64,000 nucleotides of DNA from Actinomycetes bacterium (GTDB taxonomy: Bacteria; Actinomycetota; Actinomycetes; Mycobacteriales; Mycobacteriaceae): positions 1 through 64,000 of the forward strand of contig JAEYMI010000047.1 of the NCBI GenBank assembly GCA_023461275.1, given 5' to 3'. Under the pieces are notes generated by a model. The model made no database searches. It saw nothing but the letters and a program-made list of their open reading frames with translations, and was not told the origin of the DNA. This document shows positions 54,237 through 63,640 of this stretch, one piece after another. Position 1 is the stretch's first letter. The number at the start of each line of letters is the position of its first letter. Both the position numbers and the translations under genes were made by a program.

Positions 54237-55750
54237 CAGATGCCGATGAGCTTCATCCACGCGCCGCCGACGATCGTCCAGATCAGGATGATCACCACCG
54301 ACATGATGAACCCGACGCGGAACCATTCGCTGGTCTTGATGTAGCCCGAACCGAACATCACACCGGCCGGGCCCGACGAGTAGTGCGCCAGCCCGCCGAA
54401 CAGGCTGCCGATGAACCCGAACACCAACGCGGAGAACAACGGCGGCGCACCCGTGGCAACAGCCGCACCGAGGAACACCGCATACATGGCAACGATCTGG
54501 GCGGTATTCGACGCGAACAGGTAGTGCACATAGAAGTAGACCAACGTGAGGATCGCGAACGCCACCACCCATGGCAGGCCGTCGACGCTGGAGGCCACCT
54601 TGTCGCCGACCCACTCGATGACGCCCAGCTTCTTCAACTCGTCGGCCATCGCCACGAGCACACCGAAGAAGATGAGCGTCTGCCACGCACCTTGATCGGT
54701 GACGAGGTTCTTCCACGTGAGAACACCGGTCACCAACAGAATGGCGATGCCGGTGAATGCGGTTGCGGTGGCGTCGACGTTGAGTTGGTCGCCGAGACAC
54801 CACAAGACCAGCAGCAGAACAAAAGTCACCGCCATGATCCACTCGTGCACCGACATCTTGCCCGCTTCACGCAACTGCTGCCGCGCCAGATCCGGCGCCT
54901 CGGGCGTCTTCTTCAACGTGGGTGGGTAGATCTTCTGCATCACCCACGGCACCACGATCAAACTGACAATGCCGGGCACGATAGCCGCCAAAGCCCATTT
55001 GGCCCAAGTGATCTCGATACCCATCTTGCCCGCGGCCTCCTTGGCCAACGGGTTACCCGCCATCGCGGTCAGGAACATCGCCGACGTCACCACGTTCACC
55101 TGCAGCGCGGTCAACAGCAGGTACGCACCGAGTCTGCGTCGTGAGGCATCGGATTCGGGCGTCGAATCCTCCAACACGGCAAGCGATTTGATGATCGGAT
55201 AGACGACGCCACCGGCGCGTGCGGTATTCGACGGGGTCGCCGGCGCCAGGATCAGGTCGGTGACCGCCATACCGTAAGACAGGCCCAGACTCGACTTTCC
55301 GATCGACCTGACAAACAGCAGCGCCACCCGACGACCCAGCCCGGTCACGATGAAACCCTCGGCAATGAAAAACGACGCGACGATCAACCAGATCGTCTTG
55401 TTGGAGAAACCGGCCAGGGCGTCGCTCATCCCCATCGTCTTGGTGATCATCGCCAGCGCCAGCCCCACCAGCGCCACCGAGCCGGTCGGCAGCGGCTGCA
55501 AGATCAGGCCCACAATGGTCGCGATGAAGATCCCAAGCATGTGCATGCCGTTGGGGTCCACCCCCGACGGCGCCGGAAGGAAAAACACGATCACGCCGAC
55601 GATGACGGGTATACCCGCCTTGTACCACAACGGATTCACCCGGGAACGACGCGAGTTCTCTTCTGCGGTAACGCTATTCGTATTCGACGATGCAGCGCCA
55701 CCACCTGAATCGGCGGGACTCGGACCTGGGCCAGCGGGGGAATCGGCCAT
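54233..55750 (-). CDS. DASS family divalent anion:sodium symporter
   Basis: Transporter of 505 residues from ATG 55750. The Ser/Pro/Gly-rich cytosolic N-terminus is followed by 11-13 membrane segments. DASS signatures are PATPSNTARAGGVVYPI near residue 175 and SNTAQIVAMYAVF near 395, the paired SNT motifs that bind sodium and carboxylate. The family moves succinate, malate, 2-oxoglutarate or citrate inward. Close to the sdh operon and the frameshifted Dcu carrier, a C4-dicarboxylate substrate is plausible but unproven. It is convergent with uppP; its last bases lie in the repeat array. Confidence 0.9.
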   Translation of the reverse strand: MADSPAGPGPSPADSGGGAASSNTNSVTAEENSRRSRVNPLWYKAGIPVIVGVIVFFLPAPSGVDPNGMHMLGIFIATIVGLILQPLPTGSVALVGLALAMITKTMGMSDALAGFSNKTIWLIVASFFIAEGFIVTGLGRRVALLFVRSIGKSSLGLSYGMAVTDLILAPATPSNTARAGGVVYPIIKSLAVLEDSTPESDASRRRLGAYLLLTALQVNVVTSAMFLTAMAGNPLAKEAAGKMGIEITWAKWALAAIVPGIVSLIVVPWVMQKIYPPTLKKTPEAPDLARQQLREAGKMSVHEWIMAVTFVLLLVLWCLGDQLNVDATATAFTGIAILLVTGVLTWKNLVTDQGAWQTLIFFGVLVAMADELKKLGVIEWVGDKVASSVDGLPWVVAFAILTLVYFYVHYLFASNTAQIVAMYAVFLGAAVATGAPPLFSALVFGFIGSLFGGLAHYSSGPAGVMFGSGYIKTSEWFRVGFIMSVVIILIWTIVGGAWMKLIGIW

Positions 55751-55843
55751 GCGTCCATACTGCGCCCACCTCCGACGACGTGTCCGCGAGTTGGAACAAC
55801 CGTGACTCAACCGCCACCAGCGTCACACCACCTCACAACACGA

Positions 55844-55875
55844 CGTGGCCCGCCCCCGACTGGGAACGGGCCACG
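55844..55875. terminator. hairpin between the DASS transporter and small secreted protein genes
   Basis: CGTGGCCCG (55844-55852) pairs with CGGGCCACG (55867-55875) across a 14-nt loop. It lies downstream of the minus-strand secreted protein gene. There is no clear U-tract, so it is a weak or factor-dependent terminator candidate. Confidence 0.4.
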
Positions 55876-55883
55876 CCAACACG

Positions 55884-55955
55884 CGGATCACGATCCGACG
55901 GCCACCAATGTGCGGATCACGATCCGACGGCCGCCAATGCGCGGATCACGATCCG
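55884..55955. repeat. 29-bp direct repeat, three copies
   Basis: CGGATCACGATCCG, itself a 6+2+6 palindrome, starts at 55884, 55913 and 55942 with GACGGCCRCCAATGYG between copies. The last copy covers the stop codon of the small secreted protein gene. Confidence 0.8.
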
Positions 55956-56269
55956 ACGAAAGGAATCCAGATTCCGCCGAACAAGAACCCCGGACGCGGC
56001 GCCGGCGGCTGATGGTGCTGCGGTCCCGGGCCGTGATGCTGCGGTCCCGGACCATGCGGCGGACCCTGGTGCGGGCCGCCCGGTCGGCCGGGTCCGCCCG
56101 GTCCGCCAGGTCCGGGTGCCTGCGGGCCTGCCTGAGGTCCCTGGGGGCCGTGCGGCGTGGCCGCCGCGGTGCCGACACCGGCCCCGAGACCGACGATCAG
56201 CGCACCGCCGACGATGACGCCCGCCGCCGCGCGGGTGAGCTTGGTGTGACTCGATTTCGTGTGACTCAT
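55946..56269 (-). CDS. small secreted Gly/Pro/His-rich protein
   Basis: Protein of 107 residues, ATG 56269 with AAGGGA 9 bases upstream. A clear signal peptide (TRAAAGVIVGGALIVGLGAGVGTAAA, cleavage likely after the Ala run near residue 37; key feature is the Gly/Val/Ala core) precedes about 50 residues made almost wholly of Gly, Pro, His and Gln (HGPQGPQAGPQAPG, HHGPGPQHHQPP). It ends with a hydrophobic PGFLFGGIWIPFVGS. The function is not recognised. His clusters could bind metal, and the aromatic tail could insert in or pack on the envelope. Mycobacteriales carry many such small secreted proteins. Confidence 0.75.
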   Translation of the reverse strand: MSHTKSSHTKLTRAAAGVIVGGALIVGLGAGVGTAAATPHGPQGPQAGPQAPGPGGPGGPGRPGGPHQGPPHGPGPQHHGPGPQHHQPPAPRPGFLFGGIWIPFVGS

Positions 56270-56581
56270 TGAGATGTCCCTTCCCCTTGTGCACGGGACG
56301 TCGCCGACACCGGCAACCGCCCACGGTGGTCTCGTGGCGGTCGACGCAGCGGCGATCGATGCGTCCCCCGAAAAACGTGGCCACCATCCGCGAGACGGAT
56401 CGAGTGACCACCGTCGACGCTAACCACATTCCGGACGCCGCGAAACGGTGCCGCACCTGCCAATACCCTGTGAATCAGCTGTCTGTGAATCCACTGTCGG
56501 TGAAGTCCCAGGCGCTGATTGCCACGGTCGGCTTTTCGGCCACCGACCACCCGCGAGCCCGCGTCGAATACCGTGAGGAAC
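56270..56581. other. 312-bp divergent gap, no gene called
   Basis: Lies between the secreted protein gene (minus) and the DUF4442-like gene (plus). It contains a short degenerate direct repeat CTGTGAATC at 56469 and 56484, with a related TCGGTGAA after it. No convincing promoter, RNA or small gene was found. Confidence 0.4.
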
Positions 56582-57109
56582 GTGACCGAGCACCACACAG
56601 CCGTACCGGCCGAGAAAACCACGACCACCGGGAACACCTCGCCGTCGGCGACCTACCGGCTCCGGCAGCGCCTACCCGACAACCCGCTCGGACGCATCGT
56701 GTTCTCGCTTGGCATGGTCGCGCGCGTCCCGTACTTCGGTACCGTCCTGCCCTATGTCGACGAGATGCGCCCCGGGTTTTGCCGGGTGAGCGCCCCCAAG
56801 TGGATGGGCGTGCACAACCACATCGGCACCTTCCACGCGATCGCCGCCTGCAACCTCGCCGAAGCCGCGATGGGCATGCTCATGGAGGCCACCACCCCGA
56901 CGTCGCATCGGTGGATTCCCAAGGCGATGCAGACCAGCTACCTTGCCAAGGCGACCACCCGACTCACCGCCGAGGCGAGCCTGACCACGCCCCTCGATTT
57001 CGACGACATCACCACCGGAACCGATGTCGTGGTGAGCGTCCGCGTCATCGACACCGCAGGGACCGAAGTGGTGCACTGTGACATCACCACCTGGGTGACC
57101 CTGCGCTGA
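56582..57109 (+). CDS. DUF4442 / hotdog-fold thioesterase-like protein
   Basis: Protein of 175 residues, GTG 56582. An upstream in-frame ATG at 56519 exists, but its extra residues look non-coding. It has the DUF4442 pattern: LGMVARVPYFGTVLPYVDEM, VSAPKWMGVHNHIGTFHAIAACNLAE (the HNHIGT helix corresponds to the hotdog active-site region) and KAMQTSYLAKATTRLTAE. Hotdog proteins of this type are acyl-CoA thioesterase-like; the substrate is unknown. It stands 63 bp upstream of the ligase/ATP-grasp operon and may share its promoter region, but a separate -10 box lies between. Confidence 0.8.
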   Translation: MTEHHTAVPAEKTTTTGNTSPSATYRLRQRLPDNPLGRIVFSLGMVARVPYFGTVLPYVDEMRPGFCRVSAPKWMGVHNHIGTFHAIAACNLAEAAMGMLMEATTPTSHRWIPKAMQTSYLAKATTRLTAEASLTTPLDFDDITTGTDVVVSVRVIDTAGTEVVHCDITTWVTLR

Positions 57110-57160
57110 TCCGATTCCGTCGACGCTTCGCTTCACCCTGCCGCTGACGCGCTGCGGTCC

Positions 57161-57166
57161 TAGGCT
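57161..57166 (+). promoter_or_regulatory. candidate -10 box for a leaderless transcript
   Basis: TAGGCT ends 6 bases before ATG 57173. In actinobacteria a TANNNT box 6-8 bases before the start codon commonly gives leaderless mRNA, and no good ribosome site is present here. No clear -35 element. Confidence 0.35.
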
Positions 57167-57172
57167 GGGTGG

Positions 57173-59842
57173 ATGACAGCCGGGATACGTCGAGTCGGCG
57201 TCGAAGAGGAATTCCACCTCGTCGATCTACGCACGTCGCGGCTGACCGCTCGCGCACCGGAGTTGTTGGAGATCCTGCCGCCCGACGGCCCGTACGTCGA
57301 AGAGCTGCAGCGATGCGTGATCGAGGCCAACAGCGGCGTCTTCACCCGGCTGGCCGACCTACGCGACGATCTGCAGCACAACCGCGATCTGCTCGTCGAG
57401 GCCGCACGCAGACTCGGTATGGGAGTGGTGGCCGCCGGGTCGGTTCCGCTGTCGGTGCCCACCGAGATGCGGGTGACCGAAACGCCGCGCTATCGACGTA
57501 TGCTCGCCGACTACCAGCTCCTGGCCCGCGAACAACTGATCTGCGGCACCCAGGTGCACGTCGACGTCACCTCCCGCGACGAGGCGGTCAAGATCGCCTC
57601 CCGCCTCTCCGCCGACATCCCCACCCTGCTGGCCCTGTCGACGAGCTCGCCGTTCTGGGCCGACGGCAGCGACACCGGCTACGCCAGCGCCCGCACCCTG
57701 GTCTGGCAGCGGTGGCCCACCACCGGCCCATTTCCCGACGTCGCCGACGCCCGCGCCTACGACGCCGAGATCGCGCGGCTGATCCTCTCGGAGGTGATCA
57801 CCGATCCGGGCATGGTCTACTTCGACGTCCGGCCGTCGGCACGGGTCAACACTCTGGAACTGCGCGTGTGCGACAGCTGCCCGTCGGTGGACACCATCGC
57901 GCTCATCGCCGGGCTGTTCCGGGCGATGGTGCTGCGCGAGGCGGCCCGCCTGGATACCGCCCCGGTGGATCCACCATCGCCGACGCTCTATCGCGCGGCA
58001 CTGTGGCAGGCCGCGCGATCCGGTCTGGAAGGCGACCTCATCGACATCCGGTCCGCATCTCCACGGCCGGCACCCGAGGTGGTGCGATCGCTGACCGAGT
58101 CGCTGCGAGCCGAGCTGGAGTCCACCGGGGACTGGGAAACCGTCACCGAACTGACCGAGCGCACCCTGCAGGCGGGCAGTTCGTCGTCGCGTCAACGCCG
58201 CACCCTTCGACGACGCGGACGGCTGGCCGCCGTCGTCGACAACCTGCTCGCCGAGACCGCCGGCACGCTGCTGCCGATCACCGTGCCCGACGACCCGGAC
58301 GGCACCCTGCTGCTGGGCTACCCGCGCAAGGGCGCACCGCCCGATGAGCAACCCGAGGTCGCCGAAACCGACACCCCGGCCTACGACGAGGCCGTCGGCG
58401 AGGACGGTCGACCACGGCCCGGATACGACGACATCCTCGCGTCGGCGGCCAAGCTCAGCGCGATGGAGTTACGCAAACGGCAGTACATCATCGAGCGCGA
58501 ACAGAGCATCGACGGCGTGACATTCCGCGTGACCGGTCAATCACGCGCCCAACTCTTCCCGCTCGACGTGGTGCCCCGCTTCATCGGAGCCCACGACTGG
58601 GTCGAGATCGGCGCGGGCCTCAAGCAACGTGCGTTGGCGCTCAACGCTTTCCTGCTCGACGTCTACGGTGCGCAGGAATGCGTCACCGACGGCATCGTCC
58701 CCGCCGAAGCACTCGACCGTGCCCCGGGATTCCGCTCCACCGGACGGGTACCAGCCTGGCAGCGGGTCCGTACCCACATCTGCGGCACCGACCTGGTGTC
58801 CACCGAACCCGGCAAGTTCGTCGTACTCGAGGATAACCTGCGCGTGCCGTCCGGCGTGGCCTACGCAATGTCCAACCGCGCGTTGATGACCCAGTTCCTG
58901 CCCGAGATCCCGATGCCACCGAACACGCTGCCCGTCGACGGGGTGCCGGCGATGATCGGCGAAACGATCGCCGCCGCGGCGCCGCCGGATCCGCATCCCG
59001 ACGGCATCAACATCATGCTCAGTTCGGGCTGGCAGGACTCGGCCTGGTTCGAGCACAAGCTGCTCGCCGAGGGCGCCGGACTCAAACTCGCTGTCCCCGA
59101 GGATCTTTCCGTCGGCGATATCGACGGCCCCGACGCCGGCCGGATCTTCGTCCACCACGGCACCGACAAGACACCGGTGAACTGCGCCTACGTCCGAATG
59201 GATGAGGACATGCTGTTGTCCTCCAACGGAATCGAGGGACTCCCGCTGCGCCAGGGGATTCTCGCCGGCCTGGAACGCGGCCGATTCGCCATCGCCAACT
59301 CGCTGGGCAACGGCGTCGGCGACGACAAGGCCATCTACGCCTACGTGCCGGCCATGATCGGCTACTACCTCGGCGAGGAGCCGCTGATCGAGCAGGTGCC
59401 GACCTGGTTGTGCGCCGAGCGCCATCAACGCGACCACGTCCTGGAGAACCTCGACCAACTCGTGGTCAAACCCATCGACGGACTCGGCGGCTCGGGCATC
59501 ACGATCGGCCCGGAATGCACCGACGAGCAACTCGCCCAGCGCCGCGTCGATCTGCTCACCCAGCCCGAACGCTACATCGCACAGGAGGTGGTGGGACTCT
59601 CCACGCATCCGACCTTCGACGGCAACGGTTTTTACGCCCACCACGTCGACCTTCGCGTCTTCGTCCACCTGCGCGCCGGCGGCGGTGACTCGATCACCGC
59701 CCACGTCGCACCGGCCGCATTGACCCGCGTGGCACCCGCCGGAAGCCTGATCGTGAACTCTTCCCGCGGCGGAGGTGGTAAGGATACTTGGGTCCAGGGT
59801 GTCCACCCCGAGAACGCTTACCGATCCGATAGTGAGGTCTGA
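57173..59842 (+). CDS. YbdK-type carboxylate-amine ligase fused to circularly permuted ATP-grasp
   Basis: Protein of 889 residues with two ligase domains. Residues about 5-300 are a GCS2/YbdK glutamate-cysteine ligase-like domain (GVEEEFHLVD at 8-17, GTQVHVDV, TLELRVCDSCPS). A linker of about 100 charged residues follows. Residues 430-870 form a circularly permuted type 2 ATP-grasp (DUF404/407 family) with FVVLEDNLRVPSGVAYAM, HGTDKTPVNCAYVRMDED, VVKPIDGLGGSGI and IAQEVV. Both domains join a carboxylate to an amine using ATP, so the protein could make two peptide bonds, or one bond plus a transfer. It leads an operon with an AsnO-like amidotransferase 3 bases downstream, an S9 peptidase and a GntR gene. 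In proteobacteria, AsnO works with Ngg (GNAT plus ATP-grasp) to make N-acetylglutaminylglutamine amide; this fusion may replace Ngg. The product is unproven. Confidence 0.9.
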   Translation: MTAGIRRVGVEEEFHLVDLRTSRLTARAPELLEILPPDGPYVEELQRCVIEANSGVFTRLADLRDDLQHNRDLLVEAARRLGMGVVAAGSVPLSVPTEMRVTETPRYRRMLADYQLLAREQLICGTQVHVDVTSRDEAVKIASRLSADIPTLLALSTSSPFWADGSDTGYASARTLVWQRWPTTGPFPDVADARAYDAEIARLILSEVITDPGMVYFDVRPSARVNTLELRVCDSCPSVDTIALIAGLFRAMVLREAARLDTAPVDPPSPTLYRAALWQAARSGLEGDLIDIRSASPRPAPEVVRSLTESLRAELESTGDWETVTELTERTLQAGSSSSRQRRTLRRRGRLAAVVDNLLAETAGTLLPITVPDDPDGTLLLGYPRKGAPPDEQPEVAETDTPAYDEAVGEDGRPRPGYDDILASAAKLSAMELRKRQYIIEREQSIDGVTFRVTGQSRAQLFPLDVVPRFIGAHDWVEIGAGLKQRALALNAFLLDVYGAQECVTDGIVPAEALDRAPGFRSTGRVPAWQRVRTHICGTDLVSTEPGKFVVLEDNLRVPSGVAYAMSNRALMTQFLPEIPMPPNTLPVDGVPAMIGETIAAAAPPDPHPDGINIMLSSGWQDSAWFEHKLLAEGAGLKLAVPEDLSVGDIDGPDAGRIFVHHGTDKTPVNCAYVRMDEDMLLSSNGIEGLPLRQGILAGLERGRFAIANSLGNGVGDDKAIYAYVPAMIGYYLGEEPLIEQVPTWLCAERHQRDHVLENLDQLVVKPIDGLGGSGITIGPECTDEQLAQRRVDLLTQPERYIAQEVVGLSTHPTFDGNGFYAHHVDLRVFVHLRAGGGDSITAHVAPAALTRVAPAGSLIVNSSRGGGGKDTWVQGVHPENAYRSDSEV

Positions 59843-59845
59843 GTT

Positions 59846-61648
59846 ATGTGTGGAATCTGCGGAGAGATCCGGTTCGACGGCTCGTCACCGGATGCGGCCG
59901 CGGTCGACACGATGACCTGCGCGATGCACCGGCGCGGCCCGGACGGCTCCGGCATCTTCGTCAAAGGCGCCGTGGCGCTTGGACATCGGCGACTGAAGAT
60001 CATCGACCTGTCCGAGCGTGGCAGTCAGCCGATGGTCGATTCCGAGCTCGGGCTGGCACTGGTCTTCAACGGCTGCATCTACAACTATCAGGAGCTGCGC
60101 AGCGAATTGGAGGGCCGCGGCTACCGGTTCTTCTCCCACGCCGACAGCGAGGTGATCCTCAAGGCATTCGACTGCTGGGGCAGTGGCTGCGTCGACCATC
60201 TGCTCGGCATGTTCGCCTTCGCCGCCGTCGACACCGACACCGGCACCGTCACCCTCGCCCGCGACCGGCTCGGCATCAAACCGCTCTACCTGGCCGAGAC
60301 TCCGGGGCGGCTGCGTTTCGCGTCGTCGGTGCAGGCACTGCTGCGCGCCGGCGACATCGACACCTCCATCGACCGCATCGCGCTACATCACTACTTCAGC
60401 TTCCACGCGGTGGTACCGGCACCGCACACGATGTACAACGGCATCCGCAAGCTCCCGCCGGCCACCGTCCGCACCATCACCGCCGACGGCCGCAGCACCG
60501 AACGACGCTATTGGACACCGGAATTCCAACCGCATCCCGATCGCGCCGACTGGGATGAACAACGCTGGCAACACGAATTGATGGACTCGCTACGCACCTC
60601 GGTGCGCCGACGCATGGTCGCCGACGTCCCGGTCGGCGTGCTGCTGTCCGGCGGCATCGACTCGTCGCTGGTGGTCGCGCTGCTCGCCGAGCAGGGCCAG
60701 AAGGATCTGGCCACCTTCAGCATCGGATTCGATTCCGCCGGTGGCGAATCCGGCGACGAGTACGCCTACTCCGACCTCATCGCCGACACATTCGGGACCA
60801 ATCACCACAAGATCCACATCGGCACCGACCGCCTGCTGCCCGCCGTCCCGGACGCCATCGCGGCAATGAGCGAACCCATGGTCAGCCACGACTGCGTGGC
60901 GTTCTACCTGTTGTCCGAAGAGGTCAGCAAGTCGATCAAGGTGGTGCAGTCCGGTCAGGGCGCCGACGAGATCCTCGGCGGCTACGACTGGTATCCGCCG
61001 CTGCTGCACACCCCGCGGGAGGACACCACCAAGGCCTACGCCGATGTCTTCTTCGACCGTGGTCACGCCGACATCACCAGCCTGCTCTCCGAGCATTATC
61101 TGCTCGGCGACTCCGACTACGACCCGAGTTACGAATTCGTTCTCGCCCACCAATCGGCACCGGGTGCGGCCACCGCTGTCGACGCGGCACTGCGCCTGGA
61201 CACCACGATCATGCTCGTCGACGACCCGGTCAAACGTGTCGACACGATGACGATGGCGTGGGGCCTGGAGGCCCGCGTGCCCTTCCTCGACCACGAGTTC
61301 GTCGAGCTCGCCGCCACCTGCCCGCCCGATCTGAAACTGGCACACGGCGGTAAGGGCGTACTCAAACAAGCCAGCCGAAAGCTGTTGCCGGCCGCGGTGA
61401 TCGACCGGACGAAGGGGTATTTCCCGGTGCCGGGCATCCGCCACCTCGAAGGCGGCGTCCTCGACCTGGTCGCCGACACCCTGAACTCGCAGTCGGCCAA
61501 GGACCGGGCACTGTACCGCCCGGCCGCCCTCGACCGACTCTTCGCCGACCCCAATGGAATTCGTACCACCATGGGCGCCAATGAACTCTGGCAGGTCGCC
61601 CTGCTGGAGATGTGGCTGCAGACCATGGAGCAAGAAGCCTCCCGGTGA
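59846..61648 (+). CDS. asnO: AsnO-like glutamine amidotransferase (N-acetylglutaminylglutamine amidotransferase family)
   Basis: Class II amidotransferase of 600 residues. Cys2 (MCGICGEIRFDG) is the N-terminal nucleophile that frees ammonia from glutamine. The synthetase half has the PP-loop LLSGGIDSSLVVALLAE near residue 268. The wording of conserved blocks (RRLKIIDLSERGSQPMVDSE, HHYFSFHAVVPAPHTM, EPMVSHDCVAFYLLSEEVSK, VQSGQGADE, DDPVKRVDTMTMAWGLEARVPFLDHE) is much closer to the NAGGN enzyme AsnO than to asparagine synthetase AsnB. It would amidate the C-terminal carboxylate of a small peptide. It starts 3 bases after the ligase stop, and its own TGA overlaps the peptidase GTG. Confidence 0.88.
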   Translation: MCGICGEIRFDGSSPDAAAVDTMTCAMHRRGPDGSGIFVKGAVALGHRRLKIIDLSERGSQPMVDSELGLALVFNGCIYNYQELRSELEGRGYRFFSHADSEVILKAFDCWGSGCVDHLLGMFAFAAVDTDTGTVTLARDRLGIKPLYLAETPGRLRFASSVQALLRAGDIDTSIDRIALHHYFSFHAVVPAPHTMYNGIRKLPPATVRTITADGRSTERRYWTPEFQPHPDRADWDEQRWQHELMDSLRTSVRRRMVADVPVGVLLSGGIDSSLVVALLAEQGQKDLATFSIGFDSAGGESGDEYAYSDLIADTFGTNHHKIHIGTDRLLPAVPDAIAAMSEPMVSHDCVAFYLLSEEVSKSIKVVQSGQGADEILGGYDWYPPLLHTPREDTTKAYADVFFDRGHADITSLLSEHYLLGDSDYDPSYEFVLAHQSAPGAATAVDAALRLDTTIMLVDDPVKRVDTMTMAWGLEARVPFLDHEFVELAATCPPDLKLAHGGKGVLKQASRKLLPAAVIDRTKGYFPVPGIRHLEGGVLDLVADTLNSQSAKDRALYRPAALDRLFADPNGIRTTMGANELWQVALLEMWLQTMEQEASR

Positions 61649-63633
61649 GCGCCGAAACCACCACACCCACCAGCGAAACGCCCACGGACAACACCGATGT
61701 GACGCTGCGCTTCGACCAGCACGGTTGGCGCACCTACGGACCGTCGGTGTCGCCGGACGGCTCGGCGTTCGCCTACATCATCGACGACGGCACCGGTTAC
61801 CCGCGTGCGGCCCAGCGTTCACTGTCACCCGAGGGCGTCGGCGAGTTGCGCTGGGTCCAGATCCCCTCGACCGGCCCGGTCCGCAAGCTCAAGCACTCCA
61901 CCGACAGTGCTTGGCTCGCAGTAGAACTCGCCCCCAGCGGCGGTGAGCACCATCAGGTGTGGGTGGTCACCACCGACCCCGACGACGACACCGCGCACCG
62001 GATCGCCGCCACCACCCCCGACGGCCGCTCGTTCGGCACGGTGAGTCTGGTCGGCTGGGACACCGACTGGGTGCTGATCACCGCGACCGATTCCGATGGC
62101 ACCGCGCACTCGCTGCGTACCCATCCGGGCACCGGCACCACCATGACCCTCGACGTGCGTGTCGGTGCGGCACTGATGGATTCGTGGAAGGGCGCCACCC
62201 TGGTCCGGGTCGGGCCGCGCGGCTACCGGGACATGGTGCTGCTGCGCCGACGCATCGACGCCCCCGACGACGTCGAGATGACCACGCTGCTGCCCAACGA
62301 TCCCGGATCGGTCACCGACCACGGCCACATCCTGGATCAGGGTTTCGATCATCCGTCACTGGTGTTCGTCGGACCACCACAGGATTCCGATCGCGACCTC
62401 GACAGCGTTCAGGCTCTGGTGATCAGCGACTTCGACGCCAAGTTCCCTCGCCTACTGGGTATCGAGGTCTCCCGCAACGGTGTCCGGTTCCGGGTGCTGG
62501 CCCAGCGCGGCGACGTCGGGCTCGACGATTTCGTCGTCAGTCACGACCAGTCGACCATCGCGATGCTGTGGAATGTCAACGGCTACAGCGAGTTACAGAT
62601 CATGACGCTGCCCGACCAAACCCTGCATGAACCCATCGCACTGCCCGGCGCCGTCGCCGGCGACCTCTCGATCAGCGCCGCGGGCACCCTGGCAGCGCTG
62701 ACGGTGTCCAGCCCGCAGCACTCGCCACTGGTCTATCTGGTCAACACCACGACCGGCACCGTCACCGAGGTCGCCGACGATGTGGTGACCGGCGAGGGAC
62801 CGTCGTCCGGACTGCGACCCGAGCTCCACGAGTTCTTCGCCCGCGACGGAATGCCGTTGTCGGGCTGGCTGTTCCGCGCCCGCTCCACCACGAACTCCGA
62901 CGCGAACGCCCCCGGCCCCACGCTGCTGTACTTCCACGGTGGCCCGGAGGCGCAGACCCGGCCGGAGTACAACTTCATGTTCGGCCCCCTCGTCGACGCC
63001 GGAATCTCGGTGTTCGCCCCCAATGTGCGGGGATCGTCGGGTTACGGCAGGCTGTTCTCCCACGCCGACGACCGGTACGGTCGCTACGCAGGCATCAACG
63101 ATGCCCAGGACTGTGCGACCTACTTGTGCGACAACGGATTCGCCGATCCCGAGCAGCTGTACTGCTCGGGCCGCTCCTACGGCGGTTATCTGACCCTGGC
63201 ATGCCTCACCTTCCACCCGGACACCTTCGCCGCCGGTATCGCGATCTGTGGCATGAGCGATCTCGAGTCGTTCTTCCGCAACACCGAGCCATGGATCGCG
63301 GTGGCCGCCTACACCAAGTACGGCCATCCGGACTCCGATCGCGAACTGCTGCGCGATCTTTCCCCGATCCACCGCATCGCCGACATCGCCGCGCCGCTGC
63401 TGGTCATCCACGGCGCCTACGACACCAACGTGCCGGTGAGCGAATCCCAGCAGATCGTCGCCGAACTGCTGGCCCGCGGTGCGGTCGCCGAACTGTTGAT
63501 GTTCAGCGACGAGGGACACGAGATCGTCAAACGCGATAACCAGCAACGCCTCACCGAGGCGGTGGCATCCTGGGTGCGGGCTCATCCGAACCGCACCGAG
63601 GCTCGCACCTCACCTGATCCGACTGCGGGGTGA
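61645..63633 (+). CDS. S9 family peptidase (prolyl oligopeptidase / acylaminoacyl peptidase type)
   Basis: Protein of 662 residues from GTG 61645, overlapping the asnO stop (GTGA). The first 400 residues form beta-propeller-like repeats (SVSPDGSAFAY, SWKGATLVRVGP, VSHDQSTIAMLW). The C-terminal alpha/beta hydrolase domain has LLYFHGGPEAQTRPEYNFM, nucleophile GRSYGG (Ser near residue 510), Asp in HGAYDTNVPV (near 590) and His in SDEGHEIV (near 623). There is no signal peptide, so it is cytosolic. In NAGGN loci of proteobacteria an M42-type peptidase accompanies asnO; here an S9 enzyme takes that place and could recycle the acyl-dipeptide when osmotic stress ends. Confidence 0.9.
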   Translation: MSAETTTPTSETPTDNTDVTLRFDQHGWRTYGPSVSPDGSAFAYIIDDGTGYPRAAQRSLSPEGVGELRWVQIPSTGPVRKLKHSTDSAWLAVELAPSGGEHHQVWVVTTDPDDDTAHRIAATTPDGRSFGTVSLVGWDTDWVLITATDSDGTAHSLRTHPGTGTTMTLDVRVGAALMDSWKGATLVRVGPRGYRDMVLLRRRIDAPDDVEMTTLLPNDPGSVTDHGHILDQGFDHPSLVFVGPPQDSDRDLDSVQALVISDFDAKFPRLLGIEVSRNGVRFRVLAQRGDVGLDDFVVSHDQSTIAMLWNVNGYSELQIMTLPDQTLHEPIALPGAVAGDLSISAAGTLAALTVSSPQHSPLVYLVNTTTGTVTEVADDVVTGEGPSSGLRPELHEFFARDGMPLSGWLFRARSTTNSDANAPGPTLLYFHGGPEAQTRPEYNFMFGPLVDAGISVFAPNVRGSSGYGRLFSHADDRYGRYAGINDAQDCATYLCDNGFADPEQLYCSGRSYGGYLTLACLTFHPDTFAAGIAICGMSDLESFFRNTEPWIAVAAYTKYGHPDSDRELLRDLSPIHRIADIAAPLLVIHGAYDTNVPVSESQQIVAELLARGAVAELLMFSDEGHEIVKRDNQQRLTEAVASWVRAHPNRTEARTSPDPTAG

Positions 63634-63640
63634 CACACCG

